Source: Curtobacterium sp. ZW137
GTDB taxonomy: Bacteria; Actinomycetota; Actinomycetes; Actinomycetales; Microbacteriaceae
DNA: 64,000 nt
Direction of reading: 5' to 3'
NCBI RefSeq assembly: GCF_003762905.1
Contig: NZ_RJKS01000003.1
Span: forward strand, 310,001-374,000
A program made the position numbers and the translations under genes. The notes under the pieces are model-generated. The model had not been told where the DNA came from, searched no databases, and worked only from the letters and a program-made list of their open reading frames with translations. This document shows positions 32,890 to 41,208 of the stretch, piece after piece (positions within the stretch are counted from its first letter, which is position 1; the number at the start of each line of letters is the position of its first letter).

Positions 32890-33462
32890 TCAGACGAGCC
32901 GGCCCGCAGCCGACCTGGCGGCCGCCGCCCACGGACGTGTCGCGTCGGCCTGCGCGCTCGCCATCGCGCCGTCGTAGAGCAGGCACAGCTGCAGCGCCGT
33001 GCCCGTCGGGTCGTCGTGCCCCGCCTCGGTCAGGAGGCCCTCGAAGAGCTGGCGTACCCAGTCCCGGTGCGCCAGCGTCACCTCGTGCGTGGGGTGACCC
33101 TCGCCGTACTCGGCCTCGGCGTTGATGAACGGGCATCCGTGGTACCCCGGCAGGACGAACCACTCGCCGAGCATGTCGAACACCGCGAGCAGGCGATCAC
33201 GGGCGGTCTCGCCGCGTGACGGCAGCTCTGCCGCAACGTGCTCCTGCCACGCCGTGCTGCGCCCCGTGAGGTAGCCGACGACGAGGTCGTCCTTCGTCCG
33301 GAAGTGCGTGTACAGGCTCGCCTTGGAGATGTCCGCCGCCGCGGCGATCTGGTCGACGCCCACCGCGTGGATGCCCTGTTCGTAGAACAGCCGGTCGGCG
33401 GTGGCGACCGCACGCTCGTACGCGGGGCGGCGACGGGTTCGGGGTGCGGTCTGCTCGGGCAT
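32890..33462 (-). CDS. TetR-family transcriptional regulator
   Basis: A 190-residue regulator with a clear N-terminal helix-turn-helix (GVDQIAAAADISKASLYTHFRTKDDLV at about 36-62) and a C-terminal TetR_C-like domain containing the motif GYHGCPFINAEAEY. Proteins with this GCPF segment often sit beside small oxidoreductases. It is divergent from an SDR gene across 76 bp that hold paired operators, so it very likely represses the SDR and itself. Confidence 0.92.
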   Translation of the reverse strand: MPEQTAPRTRRRPAYERAVATADRLFYEQGIHAVGVDQIAAAADISKASLYTHFRTKDDLVVGYLTGRSTAWQEHVAAELPSRGETARDRLLAVFDMLGEWFVLPGYHGCPFINAEAEYGEGHPTHEVTLAHRDWVRQLFEGLLTEAGHDDPTGTALQLCLLYDGAMASAQADATRPWAAAARSAAGRLV

Positions 33463-33521
33463 GGTTTGACAATACCAAACAGATCGGTACAGTTACCAGC
33501 ATCAAACCGAACCGATCTGTT
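33463..33521. promoter_or_regulatory. Paired operators for the TetR/SDR divergent unit
   Basis: AACAGATCGGT (33478-33488) and ACCGATCTGTT (33511-33521) are exact inverted copies, 33 bp centre to centre. A second inverted pair GTTTG/CAAAC (33464-33480) overlaps the first. Operator function is inferred from the divergent TetR layout. Confidence 0.7.
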
Positions 33522-33538
33522 CAGACAGGACATCCATC

Positions 33539-34273
33539 ATGACCAAGACCGCTCTCATCACCGGCGCCACGAGTGGCATCGGCCGCGCGACCGCCGAGCT
33601 CCTCGCCGCCCGAGGACTCCACGTCGTCGTCTCCGGCCGCAACGCCGAACGCGGCGACGCCGTCGTCCAGGGGATCCGTGCCGCCGGTGGTTCGGCCGAC
33701 TTCGTGGCAGCCGACCTCCGCGACGAGGCGAGCGCGAAGGAGCTCGCCGCACGCGCATCGGAGCTCGGCGGCGGCCACGTCGACGTCCTCGTGAACAGTG
33801 CCGGGATCTTCCCGTTCGGTCCCACCGCATCGACCACGACGGAGGGCTTCGACGACGTGTTCGACGTGAACGTCAAGGCGCCGTACTTCCTGGTCGCGGC
33901 CCTCGCGCCGGCGATGGCGGGACGCGGTGACGGTTCGATCGTCAACGTGACGACGATGGTCGCCGAGTTCGGTGCGGCCGGCATGGGCATCTACGGCGCG
34001 AGCAAGGCGGCGCTGGTGCTGCTGACGAAGTCCTGGGCCGCCGAGTTCGGACCCGCGGGCGTGCGCGTCAACGCTGTGAGCCCCGGCCCGACCCGGACCG
34101 AGGGCACCGCCGCGATGGGGGAGAGCCTCGACGCGCTCGCCGCAGCAGGTCCCGCCGGCCGTCCGGGGACGGCGACCGAGGTGGCCGAGGCGATCGTGTT
34201 CCTCGCCACGGACGCGGCGTCCTTCGTGCACGGCGCGGTCCTGCCGGTCGACGGCGGGCGCATCGCGGTCTGA
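33539..34273 (+). CDS. Short-chain dehydrogenase/reductase
   Basis: A 244-residue classical SDR. The NAD(P) motif TGATSGIGRA is at residues 8-17, NSAGIF near 92, and the active-site YxxxK is YGASKAALVLL near residue 157. It ends with FVHGAVLPVDGG. The substrate is unknown; control by the adjacent TetR protein suggests response to a small toxic carbonyl or quinone, but this is only a guess. Confidence 0.9.
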   Translation: MTKTALITGATSGIGRATAELLAARGLHVVVSGRNAERGDAVVQGIRAAGGSADFVAADLRDEASAKELAARASELGGGHVDVLVNSAGIFPFGPTASTTTEGFDDVFDVNVKAPYFLVAALAPAMAGRGDGSIVNVTTMVAEFGAAGMGIYGASKAALVLLTKSWAAEFGPAGVRVNAVSPGPTRTEGTAAMGESLDALAAAGPAGRPGTATEVAEAIVFLATDAASFVHGAVLPVDGGRIAV

Positions 34274-34315
34274 CGCTGTGCGCGCCTCCACGCCGGTCCG
34301 CGTACGGTGCGCGGC

Positions 34316-34474
34316 ATGAGTGACACCACGCCGAACGGATCCAGCGACCCCACCGAGGAGCAGGAGCAGCGCACGGCCGACCTGCCGGACGGCTCGCCGT
34401 CCGGGCACGCCACCGAGGACCCGCACGAGGACAGCGACCACGACTCCGGCGGCGAGCCGGCCGACCCGCAGTAG
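34316..34474 (+). CDS. Small acidic hypothetical protein
   Basis: A 52-codon frame encoding MSDTTPNGSSDPTEEQEQ..., with nearly one third Asp/Glu, rich in Ser/Thr/Pro and with no hydrophobic segment. It is presumably disordered. It follows the SDR by 42 bp on the same strand and has no obvious ribosome site. Composition is consistent with coding (GC-rich third positions), but no homology is evident. Confidence 0.45.
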   Translation: MSDTTPNGSSDPTEEQEQRTADLPDGSPSGHATEDPHEDSDHDSGGEPADPQ

Positions 34475-34491
34475 TCCTCGTCCGTCGGCGG

Positions 34492-35880
34492 TCAGCCGAT
34501 GCGGATGAGCTTCTTGTTGACGAACTCGTCGGCGCCCAGCGGTCCGAGCTCGCGCCCGAAACCGCTCGCCTTGACCCCACCGAAGGGCAGTTCGGGGCTG
34601 TCCGCGCCGACGAGGTTCACGTAGACCATGCCCGCTTCGATGCGGTCCGCGACCCGGAGCGCCTGGTCGGCATCGGTCGTGAACAGGTACGACCCGAGGC
34701 CGTACGGGGTGTCGTTCGCGAGCCGGATCGCGTCGTCCTCGTCGGCGACGCGGTAGACGGCCGCCACGGGCCCGAAGAACTCCTCGCGGTACGCGTCGTT
34801 GTCGGGGGAGACGTCCGTCAGCACCGTCGGCGTGAAGGCGTTGCCGGATCGCTCTCCACCGGTCACGACCGTGGCGCCCTGCTCCTTCGCGGCCGTCAGC
34901 TGCTCCTCGAGTCGGTCGGCCGCGGCCGGTGACGACAGCGGGCCGAGTTCCGCTCCCGGCGTCGTCGGGTCCGTCGGCGCCACCGCTGCCATCGCCTCGG
35001 TGAACTTCGACAGGAACCCGTCGTACAGGTGGTCCGCGACGAGGAAGCGCTTCGCGGCGTTGCAGACCTGGCCGTTGCCCTCGAGGCGGGTCGCGACGGC
35101 GGACTCGACGACGGCGTCGAGGTCGTCGGTCGAGAGCAGGATGAACGGGTCGGACCCGCCGAGCTCCAGCACCACCTTGGTGAGGTTGCGGCCGGCGATC
35201 TCGGCGACCGCCGCACCCGCGCGGGCCGATCCGGTGAGCGAGACGCCCTGGACACGCGGATCGGCGATGACGTCGGCGATCTGGTCGTTCGTGGCGAACA
35301 CGTTCGTGTACGCGCCCTCGGGGAAGCCCGCGTCGGCGAAGATCCGCTCGATCGCCAGCGCCGATTCCGGGCACTGCGGTGCGTGCTTCAGCAGGACGGT
35401 GTTGCCGATGACCAGGTTCGGGCCGGCGAACCGGGCGATCTGGTAGGCCGGGAAGTTCCACGGCATGATGCCGAGCACCACGCCGATGGAGTCCTTGCGG
35501 ATGAAGGCGCTGCCGTCTGAGCCGGGAGCCAGCGTGATCGGCTCGTCCGCCAGGAAGCCCTCCGCGTGGTCGGCGTAGTAGTCGTAGATGTCGGCGCAGA
35601 AGTCGATCTCACCGACGGCCTGGTCGATCGGCTTCGCCATCTCGCGGACGATCGTCGCTGCGAGCTCGTCACGTCGTTCCCGGTAGAGCTCGGCGACGCG
35701 GTGCAGCAGCGCGGCGCGGTCGGCCACGGTGCTGGTGCGCTCCCGGTGTGCGCGGTCGGCGGTGTCGATCGCGGCCCGCAGTCCGTCGTCGGTGATCGTC
35801 GGGAACGTGGCGAGCGTGGTCCCCGTCGTCGGGTCGGTGACGGCGTAGACGGTGTCGGTGCTGGTGCTCGTGTCGGTCAT
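34492..35880 (-). CDS. Aldehyde dehydrogenase, succinate-semialdehyde type (short)
   Basis: A 462-residue aldehyde dehydrogenase. The catalytic Cys is in GNGQVCNAAKRFLV, the Glu in VLELGGSDPFILL, and VLGIMPWNFPAYQIAR is the cofactor loop. The N-terminus is shorter than in GabD above, like the short SSADH class of actinobacteria and the E. coli Sad group. It overlaps the puuP stop by 4 bp, so importer and dehydrogenase form one operon. The likely substrate is succinic semialdehyde or 4-aminobutanal. Confidence 0.88.
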   Translation of the reverse strand: MTDTSTSTDTVYAVTDPTTGTTLATFPTITDDGLRAAIDTADRAHRERTSTVADRAALLHRVAELYRERRDELAATIVREMAKPIDQAVGEIDFCADIYDYYADHAEGFLADEPITLAPGSDGSAFIRKDSIGVVLGIMPWNFPAYQIARFAGPNLVIGNTVLLKHAPQCPESALAIERIFADAGFPEGAYTNVFATNDQIADVIADPRVQGVSLTGSARAGAAVAEIAGRNLTKVVLELGGSDPFILLSTDDLDAVVESAVATRLEGNGQVCNAAKRFLVADHLYDGFLSKFTEAMAAVAPTDPTTPGAELGPLSSPAAADRLEEQLTAAKEQGATVVTGGERSGNAFTPTVLTDVSPDNDAYREEFFGPVAAVYRVADEDDAIRLANDTPYGLGSYLFTTDADQALRVADRIEAGMVYVNLVGADSPELPFGGVKASGFGRELGPLGADEFVNKKLIRIG

Positions 35881-37304
35881 CGGGGCTCCTGTGCCTGTTC
35901 GTCGGTCAGCTGCTTGTTCACGCCGGTCACCGGCTGGTTCTCGTCGAAGCCCTTCGGCTGGACCCGGAAGCCCTTCGTGATCACCAGCAGGTACACGAAG
36001 CCGATCGCGGCCCAGACGCCACCGGCGATGAGGGCGTCGGCGTGCAGCTGTGACCAGAGAACACCGGTGAGCAGCATCGCGACACCGGGCAGCACGATGT
36101 AGGCGAAGCGGTCCCGGGCCGTGTGCCGTCGTCCCTGCCGGTACGCGAAGTGCACGATGACCGTCGCGTTCACGAACGTGAAGGCGATGAGGGCGCCGAA
36201 GTTGATGTACGACGAGATGGTGTCGAGGGAGAAGGTCATCGCGAGCAGCGTGACCGCGCCGACGATGATCACGTTCGGGATGGGCGTCCGGGTACGGGGG
36301 CTGACGTAGCCGAACACCCGCTTCGGCAGCACGTTGTTCCGGCCCATCACCAGGAGCATGCGGGCGACGCTCGCGTGCGAGGCGAGACCGGAGGCCAGTG
36401 CCGCGACGAACCCGGCAGCCACGAGGACGGCCTGGAACACCGGGCCGCCGACGATCCGGCCGATCTGGGGGAGCGGGTCGTCGGTGAACTCGCCGAACGG
36501 GGCGTTCGTCGGGAAGCGGAGCTGCGCGAAGTACGCGGACACCAGGAAGATCAGGCCGCCGATGAGCACGGTCATCAGGATCGCCTTCGGCATGATCCGG
36601 ATCGACTTCGCCTCTTCCGTGTACATCGTCACCGCGTCGAAGCCGATGAACGAGAAACACACGACCGTGGCACCGGTGAGGAGGGCCGACATCGTCACCC
36701 CGTCGTGCACGAACGGCTCCGTGCTGGCGATCGTCCCCGCCCCGGCACCGTGGACGAGCTCGATCACGGTGAACACCACGAACGCGATCATCGCGAGGAT
36801 CGCCCCGATGAGCAGCACCATGTTGAGGTTCGACGTGCCGCGCATCGACAGGCAGATCACCGTCGTGACGAAGACCGTGTAGACCACGACCGTCACCCAG
36901 GCCGGCAACGCGGGGAAGACCTGCTCGAGGTACAGCCGGATGATGAGTGCGTTCACCATCGGCAGCAGGAGGTAGTCCAGCAGCGACGCCCAGCCGACCA
37001 TGAAGCCGGCGTTCGGGTGGATGGACTCCCGGACGTACGTGTACGCGGAGCCGGCGGCCGGGTAGACGCGGACCATCTTCCCGTAGCTCACCGCCGTCAG
37101 GAGCATGATCACCAGTGCGATCAGGTACGCGCTCGGGACCGCGCCGTTCGTCTCGCCGGACACGATCCCGAATGTGTCGAACACCACGGTCGGGGTCATG
37201 TAGCCGAGACCGAGGCCGACGATCGCCCAGAGACCGAGGCTCCGCTTCAGGGAGCCGCCGCGGGCGGGTGCCGTCGGTGCGGCGACCGCGATGGGTGATG
37301 CCAT
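35877..37304 (-). CDS. puuP: APC-family putrescine importer (PuuP-like)
   Basis: A 475-residue permease with about twelve membrane helices. Segments YMTPTVVFDTFGIVSGETNG, AGSAYTYVRESIHPNAGFMV, SLLDYLLLPMVNALI, ITGATVV-like TGATVVCFSFIGFDAVTMY and LASGLASHASVARMLLVMGR closely follow E. coli PuuP as I recall its sequence. It should import putrescine by proton symport. The ATG is preceded by GAGGAGGGA. The promoter region carries the TGTACACCGCG palindrome shared with gabT. Confidence 0.88.
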   Translation of the reverse strand: MASPIAVAAPTAPARGGSLKRSLGLWAIVGLGLGYMTPTVVFDTFGIVSGETNGAVPSAYLIALVIMLLTAVSYGKMVRVYPAAGSAYTYVRESIHPNAGFMVGWASLLDYLLLPMVNALIIRLYLEQVFPALPAWVTVVVYTVFVTTVICLSMRGTSNLNMVLLIGAILAMIAFVVFTVIELVHGAGAGTIASTEPFVHDGVTMSALLTGATVVCFSFIGFDAVTMYTEEAKSIRIMPKAILMTVLIGGLIFLVSAYFAQLRFPTNAPFGEFTDDPLPQIGRIVGGPVFQAVLVAAGFVAALASGLASHASVARMLLVMGRNNVLPKRVFGYVSPRTRTPIPNVIIVGAVTLLAMTFSLDTISSYINFGALIAFTFVNATVIVHFAYRQGRRHTARDRFAYIVLPGVAMLLTGVLWSQLHADALIAGGVWAAIGFVYLLVITKGFRVQPKGFDENQPVTGVNKQLTDEQAQEPR

Positions 37305-37410
37305 GGGAGTTCCCTCCTCGGCGCGAACGGGTGTCGCGGGGCCGGGGTCCGTGCGTCGTCGCGTGGACCGGTTGCAGAACCCTACCGACGGGCGAGCGTC
37401 GGGCGGAGTG

Positions 37411-37452
37411 GACGCGGTGTACTTCTGTGGCGGGCCAGGTGTACACCGCGTC
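37411..37452. promoter_or_regulatory. Palindromic operator upstream of puuP
   Basis: GACGCGGTGTAC (37411-37422) and its exact complement GTACACCGCGTC (37441-37452) are separated by 18 bp. A TAGGGT hexamer closer to the gene on the minus strand (about 37380) could be the -10. The arms share GTACACCGCG with the gabT operator, pointing to one regulator for both. Confidence 0.7.
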
Positions 37453-37483
37453 AGGTGTCATCGGAGGGTTGTCACCGGAGGAT

Positions 37484-38728
37484 TCAGTTCGCGGCGGCCC
37501 TGAGCGTGGCGAGCCCTTCGACGAACGAGTGCTCGAAACGCGTCAGATCTGACGAGCGCACGCCGTTCGCCGCAGCGACGTCGCGCCAACGGTCCAGCGC
37601 TCCGACGATGACGGTGAGCTCCGCTCTCGCCTGTGTTGGGGAGAGTCGGCACAACTCGGCGAACGCGATCAGCCCCTCGGCCTGGCTCCGCCCGTGATCC
37701 GTCCCGACGATCGTCGTCTGACGAGCAGCCGTGTCGGGATTCGGGTTCAGATCGAAGGCAGGGCTGAGCGCCCACCCGCCGCGATCGCGGAGGAACCCGT
37801 GGTTCCGGAGGTGGTCGTCGGTGTTGTTGAGGCCGACGCTGACGGCCGCCCTGCGGAACAGTTCGCGAGCGTCGCTGCTCGGCCGGCTGCTCATCTCGGG
37901 TAGCCGCTCGACGATGTCTCCGTAGTCCGAGGTCTGCCCATCCCGTTGCTCGAGCACGGTCATCGCGCTCAGGTAACCGATCCGACGACGCTTCGCGCGG
38001 TCGAAGCGCTCGAGCAGCAGGAGGTGGCGTCCGTCGACGCGAGAGAGGTGATGCGGCGCCACCGTGACGCCCGCGGCGCTGGCGAGGTCGAGGGCCGTGG
38101 CTTCCCATGCCATGACGTCCCAGGCGTCCGCGTGGTGCGGGAACTTCGCGATGAGCGCCCGACCGTCATCGCCGAGCACGGACGCCTTGGGACGTGCCCC
38201 TCCGAGCGACCCGGTCCCGGCGTCCAGCAAGGCCTTCACCGCCATGTAGTCCTCGGTGTCGCCACTGGCAACGTCCGCGGCACGGAGCAGCTCGGGGAGG
38301 TGCACCAGCTTCGGAACGTCATGACCGGGGTCGAGGAACGCGCCGCCCGCCTCTGTGCGGAAGCGCAGCGCTCCATGACGTGTGGCGTCACTGACGCGCA
38401 GGAGGTAGTCGACGTCATCAAGCGTCCGCGATGCTCGCGATTCCAGTCCAGCCCGCGCACGCTCCTGCTTCTGGATGAGATTGCGCCCCCAGCGATCCGG
38501 CGCCGAATCGCTGAAGGCGCCAGGGAGTCCGGGCGTGTACTGCGTGCCGGACGTGAGGCGGAACGCCGGGTCGACTGCGTACGACGTCGGCCGGGCGAGG
38601 TAGTCGGTCTCGTACTGGAAGGTCGTCCCCTGCAGCCGACCGCGGCTCCGCTGGAACTGCGCTCGTCCGACGAACACCGTGGTGTCGTCGAGTTCGATGT
38701 GCACTTCGACCTCGTCGCGACCCGTCAT
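37484..38728 (-). CDS. hipA: HipA-family serine/threonine kinase (toxin-like)
   Basis: A 414-residue HipA homologue. The N-terminal HipA domain contains LPGAFSDSAPDRWGRNLI (about 69-86). The glycine-rich loop is GTGSLGGARPKASV near 172, and the catalytic segment NNTDDHLRNHGF near 311 holds the conserved Asp; LSPAFDLNP supplies the metal site. HipA kinases phosphorylate tRNA synthetases and slow growth. It overlaps the HTH gene by 4 bp (ATGA). All key residues seem intact, so it may be active. Confidence 0.92.
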   Translation of the reverse strand: MTGRDEVEVHIELDDTTVFVGRAQFQRSRGRLQGTTFQYETDYLARPTSYAVDPAFRLTSGTQYTPGLPGAFSDSAPDRWGRNLIQKQERARAGLESRASRTLDDVDYLLRVSDATRHGALRFRTEAGGAFLDPGHDVPKLVHLPELLRAADVASGDTEDYMAVKALLDAGTGSLGGARPKASVLGDDGRALIAKFPHHADAWDVMAWEATALDLASAAGVTVAPHHLSRVDGRHLLLLERFDRAKRRRIGYLSAMTVLEQRDGQTSDYGDIVERLPEMSSRPSSDARELFRRAAVSVGLNNTDDHLRNHGFLRDRGGWALSPAFDLNPNPDTAARQTTIVGTDHGRSQAEGLIAFAELCRLSPTQARAELTVIVGALDRWRDVAAANGVRSSDLTRFEHSFVEGLATLRAAAN

Positions 38729-39042
38729 CGGATCCGCTTCCGGAGGAGCATGTCCGCCCTCGCCCTGCCGAGATCGGTGCGCAGCGGATCCAGCGCCTCG
38801 GTGAGGGTGTCGAGGATGCCGAGCGCGCGGGCGACACGGAGCACGATGTGGAAGCCGACGCTCGGATCACCGTGCTCGAGCTTCCGGAGGGTGTCTCGGG
38901 TGATGTCGGCGCGGTCCGCGACCTGCTCGGCCGTGAGTCCGAGGATCCTGCGCCAGCCTGCGAAGTCCGCGCCGATGTCCCGAGCGGACCGCGCGACCGC
39001 TGTGGGCAGTGCTCGCCCGGTGCTGCTCCTCGGTTCGTCCAT
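38725..39042 (-). CDS. hipB: HipB-like HTH antitoxin/regulator
   Basis: An approximately 105-residue protein starting MDEPRSSTGRALP. A longer form beginning at 39069 is possible, but that ATG lies inside a palindrome likely to be the promoter/operator. The XRE-type HTH is WRRILGLTAEQVADRADITRDTLRKLEHGD. Such proteins neutralise HipA and repress their own operon. Confidence 0.88.
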   Translation of the reverse strand: MDEPRSSTGRALPTAVARSARDIGADFAGWRRILGLTAEQVADRADITRDTLRKLEHGDPSVGFHIVLRVARALGILDTLTEALDPLRTDLGRARADMLLRKRIR

Positions 39043-39060
39043 GACGACCACAATACGCAC

Positions 39061-39071
39061 TAACGGCATTA
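39061..39071. promoter_or_regulatory. Putative HipB operator
   Basis: TAACGGCATTA is a near-perfect 11-bp palindrome in the 55-bp gap before hipB. Autoregulation at such a site is typical for HipB proteins; that it is the operator here is an inference. Confidence 0.4.
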
Positions 39072-39097
39072 AAGACGAGTACCATCGTCATTGTTGG

Positions 39098-40117
39098 TCA
39101 AGAGGACTGGGGCTGCTGCTGGGTGATGCAGTGCAGGCCGCCCCCGCGTGCGAAGACCTCGCGGGCGTCGACCGACCGGATCTCACGGCCCGGGTACACG
39201 TCCGCCAGGATGCCCCGTGCGCGGTCGTTGGCCGCTGCCTCGGCGTCGCCGAAGGCACACGCGATGACCGCGCCGTTCACCACGACGTGGTTGACGTAGT
39301 TCCAGTCCACCGGGCCGTCGTCGTCGGTCAGCGTCGCCGGCGCCGGGATCTCGACGACGGTCGCGTCGGTGGCGACCTCGATGGCCCGCCGGACCTGCGG
39401 CATGACGACGTGGTCGGGGTGCGCGGCGTCCGGCTGCGCGTGCAGCAGGACGGTCGCCTCGTCCGTGAACGTCGCGATCATGTCCACGTGTCCGCGGGTC
39501 CCGAGGCCGTCGTAGTCCCGCGTGAGCCCCCGGGGGAGCCAGATCACGTCCGTCGCCCCGATCGTCCGCGCGAGCTCCTCCTCGACGCGGGCGCGGTCGG
39601 CATAGGGGTTCCGCCGCGGGTCGAGCTGCACGGTCTCCGTGACCATCACCCGTCCCCCGCCGTCGACGTGGATCGCCCCGCCCTCGTTCACCAGGAGCGA
39701 CGGGATCCGCTCGACACCGGCGGCCCGTGCGACCGTCGCGGCGATCTCCGCGTCCCGGGTCCACGTCGCCCAGGCGTTGGCGCCCCAGCCGTTGAAGACC
39801 CAGTCGACGGCGCCGATCGCTCCGGTCTCGTCGTCCACGACGAAGGTCGGTCCGATGTCGCGCATCCAGAAGTCGTCGAGCGGGGCTTCGAGCACTTCGA
39901 CGGCGCTCGAGAGCAGCCGCGCAGCGTCCGCACGGGCGACCGGGTCCACCACGATGGTGACCGGCTGGTACTCGCTGATCGTGTTCGCGGTCGCGGCCCA
40001 TGCCTCGCGTGCCGCCTCGGCGCTCGCCGCGTCGTCACCGAGCGTGTGTCCGGGACGGGGGAACGCCATCCAGGTGCGTTCCTGCGGAGCAGTCTCCGCC
40101 GGCATCCGCCAGCTCAC
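39098..40117 (-). CDS. aguA: Agmatine deiminase
   Basis: A 339-residue enzyme converting agmatine to N-carbamoylputrescine and ammonia. The active site is visible as DFWMRDIGPTF (about 80), VNEGGAIHVDG, RGHVDMIATF with its His, and GGGLHCITQQ with the catalytic Cys near the C-terminus. The start chosen is the GTG overlapping the aguB stop (GTGA); the internal ATG four codons on (MPAETAPQERTWMAF) is equally possible. It forms a two-gene unit with aguB. Confidence 0.94.
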   Translation of the reverse strand: MSWRMPAETAPQERTWMAFPRPGHTLGDDAASAEAAREAWAATANTISEYQPVTIVVDPVARADAARLLSSAVEVLEAPLDDFWMRDIGPTFVVDDETGAIGAVDWVFNGWGANAWATWTRDAEIAATVARAAGVERIPSLLVNEGGAIHVDGGGRVMVTETVQLDPRRNPYADRARVEEELARTIGATDVIWLPRGLTRDYDGLGTRGHVDMIATFTDEATVLLHAQPDAAHPDHVVMPQVRRAIEVATDATVVEIPAPATLTDDDGPVDWNYVNHVVVNGAVIACAFGDAEAAANDRARGILADVYPGREIRSVDAREVFARGGGLHCITQQQPQSS

Positions 40118-41181
40118 GACCGCACCGCCGTCGCCGTGTGGTCGGCGGTCGTCGCGGTGGCGGTCCCGTCCGTGGTCGGCTGGTCCGGTCGGGAGGCCAG
40201 GGTCGCCTCGACCGCGCCGTACCCGTCGCGGACGGGGTCGACCGCACCCACCAGTCCGTCGTACAGGTCGGGTCGCCTCGTCAGGTAGAAGGGGAAGAGC
40301 CGCAGCCACTCCGTCCGGGCGTCGAGGTCGAGGTCGGCGACCAGGACCACGCTCGCGTCGCGAGGGGCCTCGGCGAGGACCCGACCGAACGGGTCGGAGA
40401 TGAACGACGAGCCGTAGAAGGTGATGTCGCCCTCGTCGCCCCACCGGTTCGGGACGACCATGAACTGGCCGGCCGTGATCCCGTTCGCCACGATGACGTG
40501 CCGCCAGATCGAGGCGGTGTCGAAGTCCGGGAACGTCGGTTCGGAGCCGATCGCCGTGGGGTAGGCGAGGACTTCGGACCCGGCGAGGCCGTAGGAGCGT
40601 GCGACCTCGGGGAACCACTCGTCCCAGCACGTCGGCAGTCCGACACGGGCACCGAGACCGGTCGGCTCGTACACCGGGAACGCATCGTCGTCGGCGCCCG
40701 GGCGGAAGTAGGTGTCCTCGTAGTACCCGGCGCTGATCGGGATGTGGGTCTTCCGGGTCCGGCCGACGAGCGTGCCGTCCGGGGCGACGAGGATCGCCGT
40801 GTTGTAGCCGCGGGGGTCGTCGGGCTGGTCGTCGTCCGCCGGGCGTTCGTAGAGCGAGGCGTGCACGAACAGGCCGTGCTGCCGCGCCTGGTCCCGGGCG
40901 AAGGTCATGGTGGGTCCGTCCGCGAGGTCCTCGGCGAGGTCCTTCGGCACGCCGCTCGCGGGGGTGTCGCCCGGGTACCGGAGCAGCGTCAGCTCGGGCA
41001 GGAACACCGCGCGGGCGCCGTTCGCCGCCGCTGCCGCGATGCCCTCCGCGAGCTGTCGGCGGTGCGCCTCGGGATCCTCGAGCCAGCGCATCTGCACCAG
41101 GGCGACACGGGTCGACCGGCGGGGTTCGCCGGTGTCCTCGTGGAGGGGGGAAGCGACCGGGGGAGCGATGACGACGTCCAT
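40114..41181 (-). CDS. aguB: N-carbamoylputrescine amidase
   Basis: A 355-residue nitrilase-superfamily enzyme that hydrolyses N-carbamoylputrescine to putrescine, CO2 and ammonia. The Glu-Lys-Cys triad is visible in FLPELTLL, GRTRKTHIPI and GLPTCWDEWFPEVARSYGL; the last segment is characteristic of the subfamily. The start is the ATG giving MDVVIAPPVASP; a GTG 18 bp upstream is less likely. A Thr-rich tail ends the protein. It is coupled to aguA by a 4-bp overlap. Confidence 0.93.
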   Translation of the reverse strand: MDVVIAPPVASPLHEDTGEPRRSTRVALVQMRWLEDPEAHRRQLAEGIAAAAANGARAVFLPELTLLRYPGDTPASGVPKDLAEDLADGPTMTFARDQARQHGLFVHASLYERPADDDQPDDPRGYNTAILVAPDGTLVGRTRKTHIPISAGYYEDTYFRPGADDDAFPVYEPTGLGARVGLPTCWDEWFPEVARSYGLAGSEVLAYPTAIGSEPTFPDFDTASIWRHVIVANGITAGQFMVVPNRWGDEGDITFYGSSFISDPFGRVLAEAPRDASVVLVADLDLDARTEWLRLFPFYLTRRPDLYDGLVGAVDPVRDGYGAVEATLASRPDQPTTDGTATATTADHTATAVRS

Positions 41182-41190
41182 GGCGCCATT

Positions 41191-41208
41191 GTTGACCACG
41201 CGATCAAC
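41191..41208. promoter_or_regulatory. Palindrome upstream of aguB
   Basis: GTTGACCACGCGATCAAC is an 18-bp imperfect palindrome (14 of 18 symmetric positions) ending on the last base of the aph stop codon. It lies just upstream of the aguB start, so it could be an operator. The binding protein is unknown. Confidence 0.45.
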
